NCBI RefSeq assembly: GCF_014493765.1
Contig: NZ_JACTVJ010000004.1
Location: 620,001 to 684,000, forward strand
DNA: 64,000 nucleotides
Direction of reading: 5' to 3'
DNA from: Streptomyces polyasparticus
GTDB taxonomy: Bacteria > Actinomycetota > Actinomycetes > Streptomycetales > Streptomycetaceae
In this document: in pieces, positions 59,133 to 64,000 of the stretch
Position numbering within the stretch: the stretch's first letter is position 1
Layout: every line of letters begins with the position of its first letter
Translations under genes and position numbers: made by a program
Notes under the pieces: model-generated
Databases searched by the model: none
Seen by the model: the letters and a program-made list of their open reading frames with translations, nothing else
What the model was told of the DNA's origin: nothing

Positions 59133-62100
59133 TCAGCCCCCGGGGGTGAAGACGGCGACCGTCCGCCCCGGAACGGTGAAGGTCCCCGAACCGGCCTCGT
59201 ACGCGGCCGACTTGACGATCGGGTCGCTGCCGTCGGCCTGGACGCGATGCAGCGCGTATCCGGTGCCGGCGAGTGCGTCCACCTGCTGCTTCTGCGTGGC
59301 GGGGGTCGCGTTGAAGATCACGACGAGCTCGCCGAGCCGCATGGTCACCACACCGGGCGTCTCTCGCTCACCTGACAGCGGGAACGACAGCTCGCGCTGG
59401 ACCTCGTCGAGACCGCTCAGCGCGAATGCGCTCTCTGTCGTACGGATTCTCAGCAGGTCCCGGTAGGCGGCCGAGGCGCCCTCGATCTGCGGGCAGCGCA
59501 TGGCCGGTACAGCCGTCAACAGGGGTTTGGCGTAGTTCCACTTGTCCTTGTTGTCGGCGGCCATGGGCAGTCCGCGCCCGAAGCCGTTGCCGTCGCGGCA
59601 GTCCCAGTGGATGGCGTTGAACCAGTCGCCGCTCTCGTACGAGTTGCGGTCGAGGGACTTGGAGCGCAACAGGTCGCTGCCGGCCTGGGAGAGCGAAGGG
59701 CCTTGCGACAGGGCCGCCGTGGCCATCGAGAGCACCTGCATACGGGCCCGGTCCTCGGCGCTCACCGTCGGCGGCAGCTTGTAGGCGAGGGCGTCGAACA
59801 GGGTCTCGTTGTCGTGGGCGTCCACATAGGCGAGCGCGTCGGCGGGCGTGGCTGCGTAGCCGGCGGGTGCGCCGTTGTAGTCGACCTCGGAGCCCTTGAC
59901 CTTGCGGCCGCCGCTGTCGGTGAAGGTGTAGCCGGCGAGGTTGCCGGTCAGACCGACCTTCAGGAGGTCCTGGTAGTGGAGCAGGCGCTCCTTCTGCTCG
60001 GCCGGAGTGCCGTTCGCCGCCGAGGAGTTGGGCTCGGTGAACAGGCCGGAGCCGAAGCCCTGGACCCGCGGGTCCTCGTCGAAGGGTCCGCCGCCGCGCA
60101 CGGCGTCACGGGCCCGGTCGGAGAAGGTGGCGATGCCGGTGCCCGCCATGTTCTTCTGCGTGGCCTGCACGAAGCGGGCGTCGTCGGCGATCTCGCCGAA
60201 GTTCCAGCCCTCCCCGTACAGGAGGATGCTCTTGCCGTCGACGCCGTCCTTCTCGACGGTCAGGGCGTCGAGCGCCTTGCGCACGGCGAGGATGTTGGCC
60301 TTCGGGTGGTGGCCCATCAGGTCGAAGCGGAAGCCGTCGACCTTGTACTCGCGGGCCCACGTCACGATCGAGTCGACGACGAGCTTGCCCATCATCGCGT
60401 TCTCGGGCGCGGTGTTGGCGCAGCAGGTGGAGGTGGCCACCGAGCCGTCGTCGAGGAGGCGGTGGTAGTAGCCGGGCACGATCTTGTCGAGGACCGAGGT
60501 CTTCGCCTGGCCGCTGGTGGTGGTGTGGTTGTAGACCACGTCCATGACGACCCTGAGGCCGTCCTCGTTCAGCGACTTGACCATCTCGCGGAACTCGACC
60601 GTGCGCTGCGTGCCGTCCGGGTCGGAGGCGTAGGAGCCCTCCGGGACGGTGAAGTGGTAGGGGTCGTAGCCCCAGTTGTACGCGTCCTTCGCGGCGGTCT
60701 TCGCCACGCACTCCTGCTGCTTGTCGGAGTCGGGTGCGTGCGAGGCCAGGTCGCAGTCGACGCTCGCCTGCTCGCGCTCGGGGATGGTGGCGATGTCGAA
60801 GGCGGGCAGCAGGTGCACATAGTTGGTACCGGCCTTCGCCAGCTCGCGCAGGTGCCGCGAGCCCTTGCTGTTCTTCTCCGTGAAGGCCTTGTACTTGCCC
60901 TGGTTGCGGGCGGTGGAGTCCGCGACCGAGAAGTCACGGATGTGCAGCTCCTGGATCCGGGCCTGGCCCGGCGCGACGGCCTTGGGCTTCTTCAGGCCCG
61001 ACCAGCCGCTCGGGGCAAGGGACTTGGCGCGCAGATCGACCACCAGGGAGCGCTCGGAGTCGGCGGTCAGGGCGAGCGAGTACGGATCGGTGACCTCGTT
61101 GGTGACGACCTTCTGGACGCTGGGCGCCCACACCTTGACGACGTACCGGTACGGTCGGCCGGTCCAGGACTTCGCGCCCTTGACCGACCAGACACCGGTG
61201 GCGTCGTCGCGGCTCATCGGGACCTTGCGGCCGTCGAGGTCGAGCGCGACGGACTGCGCGGTGGGCGCCCAGACGCTGAGCGTGGGCCTGCCCCGGTCGT
61301 CGAAGACCGGACCGAGGTCGGCTTCGGTGGCGTCGTACAGGTCGTCGAGGACACCGGCGAGCTGGACACCGGAGCCGGCGACGACCGCACCGTTCGCGGC
61401 CCGCTGGGTGGCGACCACCCGGCCGCGCAGCGCCTCGCGCACCCGGTCGCGGTCCCGGGCGTCCACGGTCCAGGCCTGCTTGGCGGCCAGATGCGGGAAC
61501 TTCTCCTTCTGCGCCCCGGTCAGCTCGGCCTTGCGCAGCCGCAGCCAGCGGGCGTCCTTCAGGTCACCGTCCTTGGCGTACAACAGCTGCGCGGAAGCGG
61601 GAGACTTGGCGCCGTTCCAGACCACCGTGTCCCGGTCGATCCACACGGCCTCGGCCTTGGTGTAGTCGACCTTGGCGGCCTTGGGCTGCGGCAGCAGGTA
61701 CTTCTCCTTGCCGCCCATCATCCAGACCTCGTGCCCGTTGGCGGCGAGGTCGAGGGACTGGTCGGACGGCAGGTCCTTCTCGTCGCCCTTGTGCAGGATG
61801 TAGCTGAGCGACGTGGCCCCGTCCGCGAGCGGTACCTCATAGACCGCACCATAGGAATCCATCCGGGCGGGCAGAAGAGGCTTGGACCAGTCGGTGGGCT
61901 CCTTGGCGCCGGTCCAGGTGTGCAGGCCCCAGCCGTCGTAGTTCCCGTCGGCCCGCTGGTAGTGCAGCACGGCCTTGGTCTTGTCCTGCGGCGGGTACGC
62001 ACCTTCGGGCGCGCTGGTCGCCTGCGCGTCCTTGCCCTGCTCGATCCAGACCTCGCCGGTCGTCGCGAGCGGCACGGTGCGCTGCGGGCCGTCCGCGACG

Positions 62101-64000
62101 CCGTCCTTCTCGACGGTGTACGCGACCTCCGCGGCCCCTTCGGGCAGCTTCACCCAGGCGAAGGCGCCGTAGGCGTCGCGGCCCGTGAACTCAGCCGTGG
62201 CGTCACCGGACTTGAGGGTCCAGCCCTCGTAGTCGCCGCCGGGCCGCTTGTAGTGCACGACCGCGTACTCGCGCTCGACGGCGCTCGGCTCCTGCTCCAC
62301 AGGCGGTGCGCCGGAGACGGTCGCGGCCAGGTCACTCGCCGTACGGCCGCGGGAGTCGACGACAACGGCCTTGTAGCGCACGGGAGTTCTGGCCTGCGCG
62401 GCGTCGATGCGGTGCGTCACCTTGTACGGGGCGTGGTCGGCCGAGCCGAGGACCTGCCACCTGCCGTTGCCGGTCTGGGCGGCGAAGACGACCCGGTTCA
62501 GGCCGCCGCCGCTGACCTTCGCGGTGACCTCGACCCGGCCGGTGGAACCGGCGGCCGGGGCCTGCAGCTCGACGGAGGGCTTGGCGTCCGGGGCGGCGAG
62601 GGCCTTGTCGGCCTTGAGGACGAGCGTCGAAAGCGCGGGGATCTCGACCTTGACCTTCCGGTCGTCACCGCTGACCACCGATAGGCCCTTGTTCCCGTAC
62701 ACCGCACGGAAGTTCACGCCCTTCGAGCCGGTCGGGATCTCGACCGTCCTCGGCTCCTGCGCATTGTTCGCGGCGACCACGTACTCGATACGGCTCTTCG
62801 CATCCGTACGAGAGAAGGCGTAGACGGAACCCTGCGCGTACCGCTCCTCCTGGATGCCGTCCGCGAGCGCCGGGTGCGCATTGCGCAGGGCGGAGAGCTC
62901 GGCGATCTGCCGGTACAGGGGGTGGTCCGCGTCGTACGCGTCCTTCGCATGGGTGCGGTCGGTGCCCAGCTGGTCGTCGTCGAGGTAGTCGGCGGTCTCG
63001 GAGGCGAACAGGGTCTGGCGGGCGTCCTTGTCGCCGCCTGCGCCCGTGAAGCCCTGCTCGTCGCCGTAGTAGACGACCGGGTTGCCGCGGCCGAGGAACA
63101 TCAGCTCGTTGGCCAGCTCGTAGCGGTCGACGAGCTCGGCGTCCGAGGCACCCGGCCGGTCCTGCTTCAGGAAGGTGCCGAAGCGGCCCATGTCGTGGTT
63201 GCCGAGGAACGAGACCTGCTCGTACGCGTTGGCCTTGTCGCTCGTGTACTTGTAGTCGTCGCCGAAGACCTTGGCGAGCCGCGCGGCGTCACCGCCCTGG
63301 GAGGCGTACGCGCGGGCCGCGTCCTGGAACGGGAAGTCGAGCGTCGAGTCGAGCCGGCCCTCGGTGACGTACGGCGAGGTGATGTCCGTATCGGCGGAGT
63401 ACACCTCGCCGAACATGAAGAAGTCCTCGCGGCCCTGCCGCTCGGCGTACGCGTCGAGCGCGGTCGCCCACTGGGTCCAGAACTCGGTGTTGACGTGCTT
63501 GACCGTGTCGATGCGGAAGCCGTCGATGTCGAAGTCCCGCACCCAGCGCTGGTAGATCCGCTCCATGCCGCGCACGACCTCGGGACGCTCGGTCCACAGG
63601 TCGTCGAGGCCGGAGAAGTCGCCGTACGTGGAGGACTCGCCGGCGAAGGTGGAGTCGCCGCGGTTGTGGTACATCAGCGGGTCGTTCAGCCAGGACGGGA
63701 CCTTGAGGTCCTTCTCGGCGGGCGGCACGACCGGGGTGCGCGGGAACGAACTGCGGTCCACCGCGGGGAACTTGGAGGTTCCGTCCGCATGGTCCGCGTC
63801 GTCGAAGGGCTTTCCGTCCTTGGTCAGATACGGGAAGGCGCCCTTGGAGAGGTAGTCGTAGGACTTCTCCTCGTAGTTCACCACGTCGGCGGTGTGGTTG
63901 GTGATGACGTCGAAGAAGACCTTCATGCCCTTGGCATGGGCCTTGTCGATCAGCCGCTCCAGGTCCGCGTTGCTGCCGAAGTGCGGGTCGACCTGGGTGA
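59133..64000 (-). CDS. Bifunctional alpha-amylase / pullulanase-type alpha-1,6-glucosidase (5' end missing)
   Basis: About 1620 residues are visible; the frame is open through the window edge (preceding residues include [20 protein letters not shown]). The first catalytic module is a GH13 amylase: [23 protein letters not shown] nucleophile, MFGEVYSAD acid, FLGNHDMGR. Then come PUD/CBM-like modules of the [18 protein letters not shown] and [18 protein letters not shown] type. The second, pullulanase module shows [30 protein letters not shown] and [10 protein letters not shown]. It should be secreted and debranch and hydrolyse starch-like glucans. I recall a similar bifunctional enzyme at this locus in S. 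coelicolor. Confidence 0.95.
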   Translation of the reverse strand, partial: TQVDPHFGSNADLERLIDKAHAKGMKVFFDVITNHTADVVNYEEKSYDYLSKGAFPYLTKDGKPFDDADHADGTSKFPAVDRSSFPRTPVVPPAEKDLKVPSWLNDPLMYHNRGDSTFAGESSTYGDFSGLDDLWTERPEVVRGMERIYQRWVRDFDIDGFRIDTVKHVNTEFWTQWATALDAYAERQGREDFFMFGEVYSADTDITSPYVTEGRLDSTLDFPFQDAARAYASQGGDAARLAKVFGDDYKYTSDKANAYEQVSFLGNHDMGRFGTFLKQDRPGASDAELVDRYELANELMFLGRGNPVVYYGDEQGFTGAGGDKDARQTLFASETADYLDDDQLGTDRTHAKDAYDADHPLYRQIAELSALRNAHPALADGIQEERYAQGSVYAFSRTDAKSRIEYVVAANNAQEPRTVEIPTGSKGVNFRAVYGNKGLSVVSGDDRKVKVEIPALSTLVLKADKALAAPDAKPSVELQAPAAGSTGRVEVTAKVSGGGLNRVVFAAQTGNGRWQVLGSADHAPYKVTHRIDAAQARTPVRYKAVVVDSRGRTASDLAATVSGAPPVEQEPSAVEREYAVVHYKRPGGDYEGWTLKSGDATAEFTGRDAYGAFAWVKLPEGAAEVAYTVEKDGVADGPQRTVPLATTGEVWIEQGKDAQATSAPEGAYPPQDKTKAVLHYQRADGNYDGWGLHTWTGAKEPTDWSKPLLPARMDSYGAVYEVPLADGATSLSYILHKGDEKDLPSDQSLDLAANGHEVWMMGGKEKYLLPQPKAAKVDYTKAEAVWIDRDTVVWNGAKSPASAQLLYAKDGDLKDARWLRLRKAELTGAQKEKFPHLAAKQAWTVDARDRDRVREALRGRVVATQRAANGAVVAGSGVQLAGVLDDLYDATEADLGPVFDDRGRPTLSVWAPTAQSVALDLDGRKVPMSRDDATGVWSVKGAKSWTGRPYRYVVKVWAPSVQKVVTNEVTDPYSLALTADSERSLVVDLRAKSLAPSGWSGLKKPKAVAPGQARIQELHIRDFSVADSTARNQGKYKAFTEKNSKGSRHLRELAKAGTNYVHLLPAFDIATIPEREQASVDCDLASHAPDSDKQQECVAKTAAKDAYNWGYDPYHFTVPEGSYASDPDGTQRTVEFREMVKSLNEDGLRVVMDVVYNHTTTSGQAKTSVLDKIVPGYYHRLLDDGSVATSTCCANTAPENAMMGKLVVDSIVTWAREYKVDGFRFDLMGHHPKANILAVRKALDALTVEKDGVDGKSILLYGEGWNFGEIADDARFVQATQKNMAGTGIATFSDRARDAVRGGGPFDEDPRVQGFGSGLFTEPNSSAANGTPAEQKERLLHYQDLLKVGLTGNLAGYTFTDSGGRKVKGSEVDYNGAPAGYAATPADALAYVDAHDNETLFDALAYKLPPTVSAEDRARMQVLSMATAALSQGPSLSQAGSDLLRSKSLDRNSYESGDWFNAIHWDCRDGNGFGRGLPMAADNKDKWNYAKPLLTAVPAMRCPQIEGASAAYRDLLRIRTTESAFALSGLDEVQRELSFPLSGERETPGVVTMRLGELVVIFNATPATQKQQVDALAGTGYALHRVQADGSDPIVKSAAYEAGSGTFTVPGRTVAVFTPGG

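Noticed and set aside
59607-62684. Very long open frame (~1025 codons) on the plus strand
   Set aside because: It is antisense to the pullulanase, has no domain or start signal and reflects GC-rich codon mirroring.
1-64000. Biosynthetic gene cluster (PKS, NRPS, RiPP)
   Set aside because: No such enzymes, carriers or precursor peptides were seen; the window is core metabolism and regulation with one small island.

Overview
The window is chromosomal DNA from a Streptomyces or a very close relative. GC is high with strong G/C bias at third codon positions, GTG starts are frequent, and the genes are typical of the genus: homodimeric AceE, LipB/LipA, paired glutamine synthetases GlnA (type I) and GlnII (eukaryotic type), SpoIIE-type phosphatases and a long amylase/pullulanase. 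From memory, the order aceE - lipB - lipA - glnA - glnII - pullulanase matches the core region around SCO2183-SCO2226 of S. coelicolor. This synteny was not computed.

Layout. 1-9 kb: the 3' end of aceE, a kinase-like gene lacking its catalytic core, a WYL regulator facing an SDR gene, a DUF4240 protein, a membrane PP2C phosphatase, a GNAT acetyltransferase and a TIGR01777 epimerase. 9-18 kb: a flavin amine-oxidase-like protein, an NsdA-like TPR regulator, the lipoate genes lipB and lipA, small conserved genes and glnA with a clear GlnR operator. 17.8-21.8 kb: a decayed mobile island. It holds a 5'-truncated tyrosine integrase, a regulator that has lost its HTH, a large palindrome, a few orphan genes and the 3' half of a tRNA-Ser. 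22-26 kb: a frameshifted DUF1254 gene, then a CsoR-type operator driving a His-rich protein and an MFS exporter. 26-34 kb: HEAT-repeat protein, DUF4180/asparaginase pair, FN3 lipoprotein, ArsC-like protein and an oxidoreductase. 34-38 kb: a coupled TROVE/vWA plus ARPP-2-like pair (possible RNA-binding system) directly upstream of GlnR-controlled glnII. 38-47 kb: small conserved genes, an orphan winged-helix regulator, a PepSY membrane protein, an epimerase and a two-component system. 47-59 kb: secreted DUF1996 protein, lipoprotein, transmembrane Ser/Thr kinase, a membrane-anchored sigma-like protein, a diiron protein/reductase/TetR cluster and a REC-GAF-PP2C phosphatase. 59-64 kb: the pullulanase, whose 5' end lies beyond the window.

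Functional links. Nitrogen assimilation (glnA, glnII) shares GlnR-type sites. Lipoylation (lipB, lipA) serves complexes such as the pyruvate dehydrogenase represented by aceE. Copper handling appears as a CsoR-box gene pair. Signalling is dense: two PP2C phosphatases, an active and a degraded kinase, a two-component pair and a sigma-like membrane protein.

A feature of the whole window is the large number of short tandem-repeat arrays (15 to about 135 bp units). Each locus has its own unit. Most lie just after a gene's stop codon or cross it, and several are in frame inside genes. The strongest leads are the TROVE/ARPP-2 pair, the diiron/reductase cluster, the CsoR-box His-rich gene pair, the island remnants and the repeat arrays.
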